64,000 nt of DNA from Acinetobacter sp. N54.MGS-139 (GTDB lineage: Bacteria; Pseudomonadota; Gammaproteobacteria; Burkholderiales; Burkholderiaceae_F), in the NCBI GenBank assembly GCA_000980495.1, contig LARN01000007.1, positions 1 through 64,000 of the forward strand, in the 5' to 3' direction. This document shows, piece by piece, positions 40,420 to 49,058 of this stretch. The translations under genes and the position numbers were made by a program. The notes under the pieces are model-generated. The model worked only from the letters and a program-made list of their open reading frames with translations. It searched no databases and was not told where the DNA came from. Positions within the stretch are counted from its first letter, which is position 1. The number at the start of each line of letters is the position of its first letter.

Positions 40420-40769
40420 AGAAGCATCTTCTCAGTAGTTGCAGGGGTTGTTAAAACTCACACTCCCGGGAAGGATTTCCCAGGGAACTTAAGGATATTC
40501 TAAGCATTTTCCCTATAAATGGTAAGGAATTAAGTCAATTAAATTTATATGTAAAAACAGTGTGTTAGATTAAAAATTCAAATAAAAATGTTACACATAC
40601 CGTTACACCAAGATCAAATCAGCCTCTTGACACTTCAAATCTGAATCCGATTTTTCATTTTTATCTTTGGATCCGAATTTGAGGTTTGCATTTTTACAGC
40701 TCGTTATAAGGTTTGTTTAATCGACGATTCTTAAAATTTTTTACATCCGGATCCCATTTATAAAAATTT
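40420..40769. promoter_or_regulatory. Divergent hup/ccm regulatory region
   Basis: 350 AT-rich bases between hupS (minus) and ccmA (plus), with no ORF. A possible hupS promoter on the minus strand has TTGACT (40533-40538) and TATAGG (40512-40517) with a short 15-bp spacer. GTTACAC is directly repeated at 40590-40596 and 40602-40608, a 12-bp period. TTGACA occurs at 40627-40632 without a good -10. A hairpin lies at 40633-40684. No FNR box or sigma-54 site was recognised. Confidence 0.45.
40633..40684 (+). other. Imperfect 16-bp inverted repeat upstream of ccmA
   Basis: CTTCAAATCTGAATCC (40633-40648) can pair with GGATCCGAATTTGAGG (40669-40684) at 14 of 16 positions counting G-T pairs. A T-containing stretch follows. 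It may be a leaky terminator or leader structure ahead of the ccm operon, or a terminator for transcripts entering from the hup side. Confidence 0.4.
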
Positions 40770-41465
40770 ATGTCAGAAGAGAAAGCCAAGCTTGAGCTTC
40801 AGTCGGTTCGATGCGTACGCGGAGAACGGCTGCTGTTTTCCAAGCTGAATTTCCAGTGCCCTGCTGGCACACTGGTTCGCATCGCAGGACCGAATGGTAC
40901 AGGCAAGACCAGTCTCCTGCGTCTTCTTGTCGGTTTAATGCAGCCGCAGGAAGGCCTAATCCTTTGGAAAAACGAACCCATCAAAAAGCTCAAAGAAGAG
41001 TTCTGGAAGGATCTCGTCTACATCGGACACCTGAACGGTGTGAAAGATGAACTGACCGCTCGAGAAAACCTCCTTATTAATTGTGAGATCGGAGAGCATC
41101 CGGTCACTAAAGAGCAGGCAGACCACGCCTTGGCAATGGTGGGACTCGAAGGTTTTGAAGACCACTACACCCGACACCTTTCCCAAGGACAGAGAAGACG
41201 AGTTGCACTTGCTCGTCTTTATCTCAGCCGCCACGCCGGATTCTGGGTCTTAGACGAACCCTTCACGGCTTTGGATGTTAAAGCTGTAGCAAATTTAGCC
41301 AATCTGATTGCCGAGCACGTCAATGAGGGCGGAATCGTCGCCTTGACGACCCATCAGGAAGTGCCGATCGCGGCGAATAATATTCAGCGAATCGAGCTGA
41401 CCGGCGGCCGCTGGTTAAACGGCCGGATGGTTAAAAAACACGATTTAGCAGAGGAGGTGGCTTAA
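40770..41465 (+). CDS. ccmA: Heme exporter ATP-binding protein CcmA
   Basis: ATPase of the CcmABCD complex that releases holo-CcmE. It has 231 residues, with Walker A GPNGTGKTS (about 40-48), signature LSQGQRRRVALARL, Walker B WVLDEPFTALD and the switch His in TTHQE. It is the first gene of a complete system I cytochrome c maturation operon. Confidence 0.96.
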   Translation: MSEEKAKLELQSVRCVRGERLLFSKLNFQCPAGTLVRIAGPNGTGKTSLLRLLVGLMQPQEGLILWKNEPIKKLKEEFWKDLVYIGHLNGVKDELTARENLLINCEIGEHPVTKEQADHALAMVGLEGFEDHYTRHLSQGQRRRVALARLYLSRHAGFWVLDEPFTALDVKAVANLANLIAEHVNEGGIVALTTHQEVPIAANNIQRIELTGGRWLNGRMVKKHDLAEEVA

Positions 41466-41468
41466 ATC

Positions 41469-42137
41469 ATGTTTCGGTTATTTCTGGCCGTTGTTCGACG
41501 GGATCTCAAATTGGCCCTTCGTCAAAAATCCGATGTTTTAAACACGGTCTTTTTCTTTATTGTGGTTGTAACTCTGGTTCCTCTCGGAATCGGTCCTGAC
41601 CAGCAGCTGTTAAGAATGATTGCGCCCGGCGTTGTCTGGGTTGCTGCACTCTTAGCCGCGCTGCTTTCGCTCCCGCGTCTTTTTGCCAATGACTACGCAG
41701 ACGGAACGCTGGAGCAGATGCTTCTTTCCGGTGAGCCTTTAACCGTTATCGTCATCGCTAAAGTTTTTGCGCATTGGCTCACTACGGGTATCCCTCTGAC
41801 ATTAATCTCCGGCCTGTTTGCGCTCATGTTCGACTTACAAGCCGATGTTGCGCTTGTCATGATGAGTTCGCTCTTCATCGGTACGCCGGTGCTGAGCTTA
41901 GTTGGCAGTGTAGGAGCTGCGCTCACACTCGGACTCAGAGGCGGAAGCGTTTTAACCTCGCTTCTTGTTCTTCCCCTGTATATTCCTGTTTTGATTTTCG
42001 GCGCCGGGGCTGCAGAAGCCGTCGCTGTCGGGATCAACTCAGCGGCTTACTTCTTTATCGTCGGCGCGCTCACGCTGTTTTCTTTAGTCGTGATGCCTGT
42101 CGCCACCTCAGCAGCGCTGAGATTTGCATCGGATTAA
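41469..42137 (+). CDS. ccmB: Heme exporter protein CcmB
   Basis: Membrane subunit of CcmABCD, 222 residues with six hydrophobic segments. Conserved stretches include the N-terminal RRDLKLALRQKSDVLNTVFFF, DYADGTLEQMLLS and GTPVLSLVGSVGAALTLGLRGG. It begins 3 nt after ccmA. Confidence 0.95.
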   Translation: MFRLFLAVVRRDLKLALRQKSDVLNTVFFFIVVVTLVPLGIGPDQQLLRMIAPGVVWVAALLAALLSLPRLFANDYADGTLEQMLLSGEPLTVIVIAKVFAHWLTTGIPLTLISGLFALMFDLQADVALVMMSSLFIGTPVLSLVGSVGAALTLGLRGGSVLTSLLVLPLYIPVLIFGAGAAEAVAVGINSAAYFFIVGALTLFSLVVMPVATSAALRFASD

Positions 42138-42156
42138 TTTGCTTTTTGGACGCATT

Positions 42157-42894
42157 ATGAAAACTAACAAGTCAATCCTTACTCCTGAGGGGATGTACGG
42201 TTTTGCCGGAAAGGCGCTGCGGCCGTGCTTCATCTTAGCCATCATCGTCATTCTCGCGGCGATGTATGTCGGCTTTTTTCTGGCACCGGTCGACGGAACA
42301 CAGGGCAATTCCTATCGCATTCTTTATATTCATGTAGCCTGCGCCTGGATGGCCATGCTGCTTTATGTCGTCATGGCTGTTTTCTGCTCTTTAGGGCTGA
42401 TTACGGAAAACCGTCTTTGGCCGATGGTTGCCGCCTCTTTGGCTCCGACAGGCTGCCTGATGGCGTTCCTTGCCCTTTGGACCGGATCTCTCTGGGGTCG
42501 TCCGACCTGGGGCGCCTACTGGGTTTGGGATGCACGTCTGACGAGCGCGCTGATTCTGTTCTTCTTCTATTTAGGTTATATCGCGCTGCAGAACGCCATT
42601 CCTGATTGGCGCCGCGCCGATAAGGCCTGCGCGGTGATCGGTATTGTCGGCGTGATTAACGTACCGATTGTTTATTTCTCCGTTCAGTGGTGGAACACGC
42701 TTCATCAGGGTGCTTCCATTACGGCTTCGGGTTCGTCTATTCATCCGGTGATGCTTTGGGCTTTGGCGCTGATGGTCATCGGTTTTTGGCTTTACACCTT
42801 TGCAGTGACCTTCGTTCGTCTGCGTTCCGTGATTTTGGAGCGTGAACGAAATCAGGAATGGGCACAGCAGCTTGCGCTTAAAGGAGAACTGTAA
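42157..42894 (+). CDS. ccmC: Heme transporter CcmC
   Basis: Loads heme onto CcmE. It has 245 residues and six transmembrane helices. The tryptophan-rich WWD-type signature is [17 protein letters not shown], with flanking heme-ligand histidines in YIHVACAW and NTLHQGAS. The frame is open from 42124 inside ccmB, but the ATG at 42157 gives the usual N-terminus. Confidence 0.95.
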   Translation: MKTNKSILTPEGMYGFAGKALRPCFILAIIVILAAMYVGFFLAPVDGTQGNSYRILYIHVACAWMAMLLYVVMAVFCSLGLITENRLWPMVAASLAPTGCLMAFLALWTGSLWGRPTWGAYWVWDARLTSALILFFFYLGYIALQNAIPDWRRADKACAVIGIVGVINVPIVYFSVQWWNTLHQGASITASGSSIHPVMLWALALMVIGFWLYTFAVTFVRLRSVILERERNQEWAQQLALKGEL

Positions 42895-43082
42895 TGGGTC
42901 AATGGTCCGGTATTTCAGATTTCTTTGCGATGGGCGGCTACGCACAGTATGTGTGGGGTGCCTACGGAATGGTTTTCTTTTGTTTTATTTGCGAAGTGTT
43001 CGGGCTGGTACGCAGAAGACAGAAAGCAGCAAAGGAGCTGCTGATGGAAGCTCGTGCGCACCAAGCCGAGGAGGATTTATGA
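42894..43082 (+). CDS. ccmD: Heme exporter protein CcmD
   Basis: 62-residue single-span protein that stabilises CcmABC and releases CcmE. It has an N-terminal [16 protein letters not shown], one transmembrane helix (about 16-36), then a basic cytoplasmic end (RRRQK). It overlaps ccmC by 1 nt and ccmE by 4 nt (ATGA). Confidence 0.92.
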   Translation: MGQWSGISDFFAMGGYAQYVWGAYGMVFFCFICEVFGLVRRRQKAAKELLMEARAHQAEEDL

Positions 43083-43525
43083 ACAGCACACAGAAAAAAC
43101 GTCTCGGGCTTATTGCCGGAGGCTTAATAATTTGCGGTGCCGCTGCGGCCCTGGTTTTCAATGCATTTGAAGAGAACCTCGTGTTTTTCTTCTCCCCGTC
43201 TCAGGTTGCGGCGCATGAAGCACCTGAAGGCAGAGCATTCCGCATCGGCGGATTTGTGCAGGAAGGTTCCGTTCAGCGTCAGAAAGACGGTGTGACGGTT
43301 CGCTTCGACGTAACGGATACGGCGCATACCGTTCCCGTAACATACAAGGGCAGCCTGCCCGATTTGTTTAAAGAAGGCAAAGGCGTGGTCGCTCAGGGAA
43401 AACTGCAAAACGGTGTTTTTGTCGCTGACCAAGTCTTAGCAAAACATGACGAGAACTATATGCCGCCTGAGGCTGAGAAAGCCGTGCAGGACGCGCATAA
43501 GAAAGCTCGCGCCATGAAAGAGTAG
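43079..43525 (+). CDS. ccmE: Cytochrome c-type biogenesis chaperone CcmE
   Basis: Periplasmic heme chaperone, 148 residues. An N-terminal anchor (about 9-29) leads into the OB-fold domain. The heme-binding His123 lies in [11 protein letters not shown] with Tyr127 nearby, so this is the classical His type. The frame is open from 42842, but the ATG at 43079 couples to ccmD and fits the family. Confidence 0.95.
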   Translation: MNSTQKKRLGLIAGGLIICGAAAALVFNAFEENLVFFFSPSQVAAHEAPEGRAFRIGGFVQEGSVQRQKDGVTVRFDVTDTAHTVPVTYKGSLPDLFKEGKGVVAQGKLQNGVFVADQVLAKHDENYMPPEAEKAVQDAHKKARAMKE

Positions 43526-43533
43526 GAGTTGAA

Positions 43534-45489
43534 ATGATTGCAGAGTTAGGTCATTTTTCCTTGATCTTGGCCCTGATTGCGGCCCTGATCCAAGGTTTTC
43601 TTCCCTTGGCGGGTACCGCACTAGGCGTGCGCAGCTGGGTTAACGTGGCTCGTCCGGCCGTGTTTGCCAACGCTGTTTTCTGCACGTTCGCTTTCTGCTG
43701 TTTGGCTTGGTGTTTCTATACAAGTGACTTCTCCGTCATGAACGTAGCAAACAACTCCAACAGCATGCTGCCTTGGTTCTACCGTTTGTCGGCTACTTGG
43801 GGTTCTCATGAAGGCTCGATCCTTTTCTGGACTCTGCTGCTGGCCCTTTGGGGTTTAGCCGTTGCCGTCTGTTCTCGTCGTCTGCCGCAGGACGTGATGG
43901 CTCGCGTTATCGGCGTCATGGGTTTGATTTCCGTCGGTCTGACGCTCTTCATGCTTCTCACCAGTGACCCGTTCATTCGTCTGTTTCCGGCTGCTCACGA
44001 GGGCCGAGATCTGAACCCGCTGCTGCAGGACCCCGGCATGGTTTTCCATCCGCCGCTGCTTTATATGGGTTACGTCGGTATGGTCGTGCCTTTCGCGTTT
44101 GCCGTTGCTGCTTTGATCGGCGGCCGTTTGGACGCTGCCTGGGCGCGCTGGACCCGTCCTTGGACAAGCGCAGCTTGGATCTTCCTGACCCTCGGTATCT
44201 CTTTAGGTTCTTACTGGTCCTACTACGAATTAGGCTGGGGCGGCTGGTGGTTCTGGGACCCGGTTGAAAACGCTTCCTTCATGCCGTGGCTCACTGCAAC
44301 TGCACTGCTTCACTCTTTAGCCGTGACAGAAAAACGCGGCTGCTTCAAGATTTGGACCGTTCTGCTGGCTCTGATTACTTTCTCCCTGTCGCTGCTCGGT
44401 ACATTCCTCGTGCGCTCGGGCGTACTCACCAGTGTGCATGCTTTCGCCACCGATCCGCAGCGCGGTCTCTTCATTCTCGGACTTTTAGTTCTGGTCATCG
44501 GCGGCTCCCTGCTTCTTTTCGCCTGGAGAGCACCTAAGGTCGGCACCGGCGGAGCATTCGAGCTGTTCTCCAGAGAAGCAATGCTGCTCGTCAATAACGT
44601 GCTGCTGGTCGTGGCGATGCTTGCCGTCCTGCTGGGTACTCTCTATCCGCTGTTCATTGATGCGCTGAACGCCGGGAAGATTTCCGTCGGACCTCCTTAC
44701 TTTGATTCCGTCTTCGGACCGATCATGGTTCCCGTGATTATTCTCATGGGTATCGGACCTCTGGTTCGCTGGAAAGACGCCAAGATCTCCGACATTATTA
44801 AGCGCACGGCTTGGTGCTTTATTGCTGCCGTTATCCTCGGTGCAGCCACTCCGCTTATCAAAGGCTGGAGCACATGGCTCTTTGTCGGCCTGACGATGTC
44901 TTGGTGGGTTTTATTCACGTTCATCGAATCGCTTCGTGAAAATATCCGTAATTTCAAGGGCAGCTTCTTCAGCAAAATCTTCAAGCTTTCCCGCTCTTGG
45001 TGGGGCATGATGATTGCTCACTTAGGTGTGGCTGTTTCCATCGTCGGTATCGGCATGGTCATGACGTACTCGCTCGAGCGTGACGTTACGATGACACCGG
45101 GCCACGAAGTTAACGTCGGCTCATATGATTTCAAGTTTGAAGATGTCAAACGCGGTATTCGCGGACCGAACTACATCGCCGATGAAGGCGTGTTTAAGGT
45201 CACGGAAAACGGTAAAGAAGTTGCCGTCCTGACGCCGCAGAAACGCAAATATTTCTCCAGCCAGATGCCGATGACCGAAGCAGCCATCAGCTCTTCGATT
45301 ACCGGTGACGTTTATGTCTCCATGGGCGACCAGACGGTTGACGGTGCTTGGGTGGTTCGTGCCTACGACAAGCCCTTTGTGACTTGGATTTGGTGGGGCA
45401 CGCTCATCATGTCTCTCGGTGCCTTTATCGCTATGCTGGATAAACGCTACAGAACTCGCCGCCGCGCCCGCAGCGCTCAGGCAGAGTAG
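43534..45489 (+). CDS. ccmF: Cytochrome c heme lyase subunit CcmF
   Basis: Core of the heme ligation complex, 651 residues with about 15 transmembrane helices. The WWD signature GWGGWWFWDPVENASFMPWL (about residues 232-251) is intact, and SATWGSHEGSILFW carries one of the conserved histidines. It is the only CcmF/NrfE-type protein in the window, so it must also serve the CXXCK heme of the octaheme reductase unless another lyase exists elsewhere. Confidence 0.97.
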   Translation: MIAELGHFSLILALIAALIQGFLPLAGTALGVRSWVNVARPAVFANAVFCTFAFCCLAWCFYTSDFSVMNVANNSNSMLPWFYRLSATWGSHEGSILFWTLLLALWGLAVAVCSRRLPQDVMARVIGVMGLISVGLTLFMLLTSDPFIRLFPAAHEGRDLNPLLQDPGMVFHPPLLYMGYVGMVVPFAFAVAALIGGRLDAAWARWTRPWTSAAWIFLTLGISLGSYWSYYELGWGGWWFWDPVENASFMPWLTATALLHSLAVTEKRGCFKIWTVLLALITFSLSLLGTFLVRSGVLTSVHAFATDPQRGLFILGLLVLVIGGSLLLFAWRAPKVGTGGAFELFSREAMLLVNNVLLVVAMLAVLLGTLYPLFIDALNAGKISVGPPYFDSVFGPIMVPVIILMGIGPLVRWKDAKISDIIKRTAWCFIAAVILGAATPLIKGWSTWLFVGLTMSWWVLFTFIESLRENIRNFKGSFFSKIFKLSRSWWGMMIAHLGVAVSIVGIGMVMTYSLERDVTMTPGHEVNVGSYDFKFEDVKRGIRGPNYIADEGVFKVTENGKEVAVLTPQKRKYFSSQMPMTEAAISSSITGDVYVSMGDQTVDGAWVVRAYDKPFVTWIWWGTLIMSLGAFIAMLDKRYRTRRRARSAQAE

Positions 45490-45501
45490 GAGATTCAAAT
45501 C

Positions 45502-46038
45502 ATGAAAATGAAATATGTTCTTCCGCTGGTGATTTTCCTGGCGCTGGCGATTTTCCTCATGGTGGGTCTGAACCGTGACCCGAGAGAAGTGCCTTCTCCG
45601 CTGATCGGAAAGCCCGCCCCCGAGTTCTCTCTGCCGAGACTCGATGACCCGAATAAAGTCGTGTCTAAGAAAGACATGCTGGGTCAGGTTTGGCTGCTGA
45701 ACGTTTGGTCCTCATGGTGCGGATCCTGCCGTCAGGAACATCCGACCATGGTTAAGGTCGGCAAGGGCGGCCAGAAGATCGTCCCGATCATCGGCTTGGA
45801 CTACAAGGATAAAGATGCCGACGCTATGCGCTTTCTGCGCCAGGGCGGCGATCCTTATGACTTCTCCATCAAGGATCCGACCGGTGAAGTCGGCATCAAC
45901 TTCGGTGTTTACGGCGTTCCCGAAACCTTTGTGATCGACAAAAAAGGCGTGATCCGCTACAAGCAGATCGGTCCGATCACTCCGGAAGCCTGGGATAAGA
46001 AGATCCATCCTCTCATCAATCAACTGAAAGCAGAATGA
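45502..46038 (+). CDS. ccmG: Thiol:disulfide interchange protein CcmG/DsbE
   Basis: Membrane-tethered thioredoxin that reduces apocytochrome cysteines before heme ligation. It has 178 residues, an N-terminal anchor (about 5-23), the redox pair Cys73/Cys76 in WCGSC, and the family's acidic-groove region FGVYGVPETFVIDKKG. It overlaps ccmH by 4 nt. Confidence 0.96.
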   Translation: MKMKYVLPLVIFLALAIFLMVGLNRDPREVPSPLIGKPAPEFSLPRLDDPNKVVSKKDMLGQVWLLNVWSSWCGSCRQEHPTMVKVGKGGQKIVPIIGLDYKDKDADAMRFLRQGGDPYDFSIKDPTGEVGINFGVYGVPETFVIDKKGVIRYKQIGPITPEAWDKKIHPLINQLKAE

Positions 46039-46547
46039 TGAAGAAATTTTTACTCGCGCTGTTTTTTACAGCTTTTGCACTGACCGGAGTTCATGCTCAG
46101 TCTGCACAGCAGAGTCCGGCACAGCCTGACGTCAAGCCCACGATTCTTGACCCGGTGGCAAACAAACGCGTGGCAGAAATTTCTGCCCAGCTGCGCTGCC
46201 TGGTCTGCCAGAATCAGTCGATCGCCGACAGTAATGCCGAACTTGCGTTGGACCTTAAAAAACAGGTCGTCAAGCAAATCGCCGAAGGCAAGACCAATCA
46301 GCAGATTATTGACTTCATGGTCGACCGTTACGGCGACTTCGTCCTCTACAACCCGCCTTTTAAGATGAGCACGCTGCTGCTGTGGCTCGGACCGATTCTT
46401 TTCCTGGTTTTAGCCTTGGGCGGCTTGTTCTACACAATGGCCAAACGTAAAAAACTTAAACCCGTCGAATTGACGGCCGAACAAAAACGACGTGCCGAAG
46501 AGCTCCTTCGCGGGAATGAACCGGCGAAAAGGAGAGATGCCAAATGA
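46035..46547 (+). CDS. ccmH: Cytochrome c-type biogenesis protein CcmH
   Basis: 170 residues with a signal peptide, then the redox motif LRCLVCQNQSIADSNA (Cys55/Cys58) and a C-terminal transmembrane segment (about 110-130). It works with CcmG on apocytochrome thiols. It is the short, CcmH-only form; the TPR part is the separate ccmI that follows with a 4-nt overlap. Confidence 0.95.
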   Translation: MMKKFLLALFFTAFALTGVHAQSAQQSPAQPDVKPTILDPVANKRVAEISAQLRCLVCQNQSIADSNAELALDLKKQVVKQIAEGKTNQQIIDFMVDRYGDFVLYNPPFKMSTLLLWLGPILFLVLALGGLFYTMAKRKKLKPVELTAEQKRRAEELLRGNEPAKRRDAK

Positions 46548-47923
46548 TGACATTTTTACTTTCAGCCGGAGCGATGATCATCGTCCTGCTTTTGATCATC
46601 TGTATTCCGCTGCTGACATTCCGTAAAAAGGACACGGGCGCCGAAGAACTTCCCCAGGCCAATATTGCGATCTATCGCGACCAGTTCAAAGAGCTGGAAG
46701 ACGAATTGGCCCGCGGTGCTATTTCTCAGAACGAATATGACGAAAGCCGACTTGAGCTCGAGCGCCGTGTTATTGAAGAGTCCGTTCCGGAAAAACAGGT
46801 TGAACCGACCAGTCAAAAGGCCGGTGTTTACACGGTTTTTGTTCTGGTTCTGGTCGTTCCTTTCTTTGCTGTCGCCATGTGGGCTGCCACTCAGCATCTC
46901 GGTGACTTCCGTTTGGACGGCGGCGCCAATGAAGGCGTGGTCGATTACAACACCGGCACGGTCGTCAGACAGGCCGGCGAAATGCACGACATGGATTCTG
47001 CCCTGAAGAAACTGCGTGAGCATCTGAGAGAAACTCCGGGAGACATTCAAGGCTGGATGATGCTCGGACGTACCATGCTCACTATGAAGAACTACAAGGA
47101 AGCAGAAGCCGCCTTTACGAAGGCCGACCAGCTGGCTCCGGGCAATCCGGCCATTATGGTTGACTTAGCCGACGCAATCGCGATGGTTCAAGGTCAGGAT
47201 CTCAGCGGCAAACCCTGGGAACTCGTTCAGAAAGCCCTCAAGATCGATCCGACCAATTGGAAAGCCTTGATGATGGGCGGTACGGATTACTTCAACCGCG
47301 GTGACTACCGCCATGCCGTGATGTATTGGGAACGTTTACTCGGCACGCTTTCCGCTAATGATGATATGCGCGCAGCCGTTATCGGCAGCATTCAGGAAGC
47401 CCGTAAACTCGGCAATATCGTCGGTCCGGTTCAGGACACGCTGGATTTTGGCAAACCCGCCGACAATAAAGATGAACGTGCCGTACCGATGATGAGCCAG
47501 ATGATGAAGAACGGATCTGCTCCGATGGGTCAGACTCCGGTTCCTGCACAGGCAATGAAGGCAACCCACTTCATCTCCGGCGTGGTGGAACTGGATCCGA
47601 AACTGGAAGAGCAGGCAGCCAAATTTGACACGCTTTACGTGACGGCTCGCCCGGCAAGCGGCAGCAGAGCACCGATTGCTCAGCTGAAGATCAAAGTGCT
47701 GAGCTTCCCGGTTCACTTCAAGCTCGACAATACGATGCTTCCGCCGATGGATATGGGCGGCGGCACTTTGGATGAACATGAAAACGTCATGATCACGGCT
47801 CGTTTGGGCAATTCGCAGCAGATGATGCCGGCAAACGGAGATCTGGAAGGACAGACCTCCAATGCTGTTAAGGTCGGCGCAGACGATGTCACACTCAAGT
47901 TAACGAATGTGATCGCTCGCTAA
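46544..47923 (+). CDS. ccmI: Cytochrome c-type biogenesis protein CcmI
   Basis: Apocytochrome chaperone, 459 residues: two N-terminal transmembrane helices (about 5-25 and 93-113) with the CcmI region ANIAIYRDQFKELEDELARG between them, TPR repeats (about 150-290), and a C-terminal beta domain (about 335-459) typical of the full-length CycH/CcmI form. A shorter paralogue lies at 50779, beside the octaheme cytochrome. Confidence 0.94.
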   Translation: MMTFLLSAGAMIIVLLLIICIPLLTFRKKDTGAEELPQANIAIYRDQFKELEDELARGAISQNEYDESRLELERRVIEESVPEKQVEPTSQKAGVYTVFVLVLVVPFFAVAMWAATQHLGDFRLDGGANEGVVDYNTGTVVRQAGEMHDMDSALKKLREHLRETPGDIQGWMMLGRTMLTMKNYKEAEAAFTKADQLAPGNPAIMVDLADAIAMVQGQDLSGKPWELVQKALKIDPTNWKALMMGGTDYFNRGDYRHAVMYWERLLGTLSANDDMRAAVIGSIQEARKLGNIVGPVQDTLDFGKPADNKDERAVPMMSQMMKNGSAPMGQTPVPAQAMKATHFISGVVELDPKLEEQAAKFDTLYVTARPASGSRAPIAQLKIKVLSFPVHFKLDNTMLPPMDMGGGTLDEHENVMITARLGNSQQMMPANGDLEGQTSNAVKVGADDVTLKLTNVIAR

Positions 47924-47961
47924 CAAAATCAAGGGAGAATCCAGTTTCTCCTCTTAAATGC

Positions 47962-47989
47962 AAAAAAACCGGCTTCGCGCCGGTTTTTT
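47962..47989. terminator. Bidirectional terminator after ccmI
   Basis: ACCGGC (47968-47973) pairs with GCCGGT (47979-47984) over TTCGC, flanked by A6 and T6 runs. It ends ccmI and also the convergent parvulin gene. Confidence 0.85.
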
Positions 47990-48004
47990 GCTATATCGAA
48001 CGAA

Positions 48005-48790
48005 TTATTTTGCGTATTCGATCTTATTGGTCTTCATCAGTTCATTGAGGAAGTTCTGCTGTTTCTTCAGCTCGAGACCTTCGCGGATCTGATCTTTGAC
48101 AGAGTCGTAGGACGGGAAGGGAACTTCTTTAACGTCATTAACTTTGATGATGTGCCAGCCGAATTCCGTCTTGACCGGAGCCTTAGAAATTTCGCCTTTC
48201 TTCATGTTTTTAACAGCATCGGCAAAGGGCTTCACAAACACTGCCGGGCGATTCCAGCCTAAGTCTCCGCCGTTTTCTTTAGCGCCGGTATCGACAGAAA
48301 ATTCTTTGGCTAAGGCAGCGAAGTTGCCGCCGGCAGCGAGTTTCTTTTCGATATCCTCAGCGGTCTTTTGGTCTTTAACCAAAATGTGGCTGACTTCATA
48401 TTCTTTGTTGCCAAGGGCTGCTTTTTCTTCTTCATAGCGAGCCTTGATTTCTTTGTCGCTGACCGGATGTTTGGCCATTTCGTCTCTCAGGAGAGCTTCC
48501 TGAAGAATACGGAATTTAGCGTAGTCCAAAGCAAATTTGACTTTAGGATCGTCGGAAATCTTGCGCTTTGCAGCTTCCTGTTCGACCAGAGCATTGGCGA
48601 CTAAGTTTTCGGTAATTTGACGGCGTGCTTCCGGCGTGTCCTTACCGCCGTTTGCAATCAGTTGGGCAACCCATTCATCTTGGAGAGACTTGGGAATCGG
48701 TTTGCCGTTAACCGTGGCGATGTTCTGGGCAGAGACGGCAAAAGCCGCAGATGCCAGAGCCAGCGCAGCCAAAAGTTTTAAATTTTTCAT
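48005..48790 (-). CDS. Periplasmic parvulin-type peptidyl-prolyl isomerase
   Basis: 261 residues with a Sec signal peptide (cleavage near VSAQ, residue 22). An N-terminal helical chaperone part is followed by a parvulin domain (about 130-220), with VSHILVKDQ, FSVDTGAKENGGDLGW and FGWHIIKV. It resembles PrsA/SurA-like foldases of betaproteobacteria. It is convergent with ccmI and divergent from the octaheme cytochrome gene, so it may help fold periplasmic cytochromes, though this rests only on position. Confidence 0.9.
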   Translation of the reverse strand: MKNLKLLAALALASAAFAVSAQNIATVNGKPIPKSLQDEWVAQLIANGGKDTPEARRQITENLVANALVEQEAAKRKISDDPKVKFALDYAKFRILQEALLRDEMAKHPVSDKEIKARYEEEKAALGNKEYEVSHILVKDQKTAEDIEKKLAAGGNFAALAKEFSVDTGAKENGGDLGWNRPAVFVKPFADAVKNMKKGEISKAPVKTEFGWHIIKVNDVKEVPFPSYDSVKDQIREGLELKKQQNFLNELMKTNKIEYAK

Positions 48791-48900
48791 AACGTTGCCT
48801 TTGATATGAGAAATAAAGTTTCCCGCTATTGTATTGAGTAAATTTCAAAACGGTTGATCATCCCCGTGTTTTGGGAATAGAAGGCTAAAAAGTTAAGATG

Positions 48901-48928
48901 TTGTACCTACCTCCGGAGAGGTATACAA
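48901..48928. promoter_or_regulatory. Inverted repeat upstream of octaheme cytochrome
   Basis: TACCT (48904-48908) and AGGTA (48919-48923) flank the palindrome CTCCGGAG (48911-48918). Further out, TTGTA and TACAA form an outer arm pair. It lies about 130 bp before the cytochrome start codon. In addition, ATTAAGGCTCG is directly repeated at 48965-48975 and 49006-49016. No sigma-70 promoter stands out in this 268-bp gap. The elements are candidates for regulator binding. Confidence 0.4.
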
Positions 48929-49058
48929 GAGAGAAATTCGGAGGTATTCCATTATTAAGATTGAATTAAGGCTCGTTAACCCTCAAACTTGTACTGTGAG
49001 CAAACATTAAGGCTCGCATAAGCCAAGAAAAAGTTTCAGTCTTTTTAAGGACTTAAAA

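Noticed and set aside
40590..40620. FNR box near the divergent hup/ccm promoters
   Set aside because: ATCAA is present near 40612, but no TTGAT lies four bases before it.
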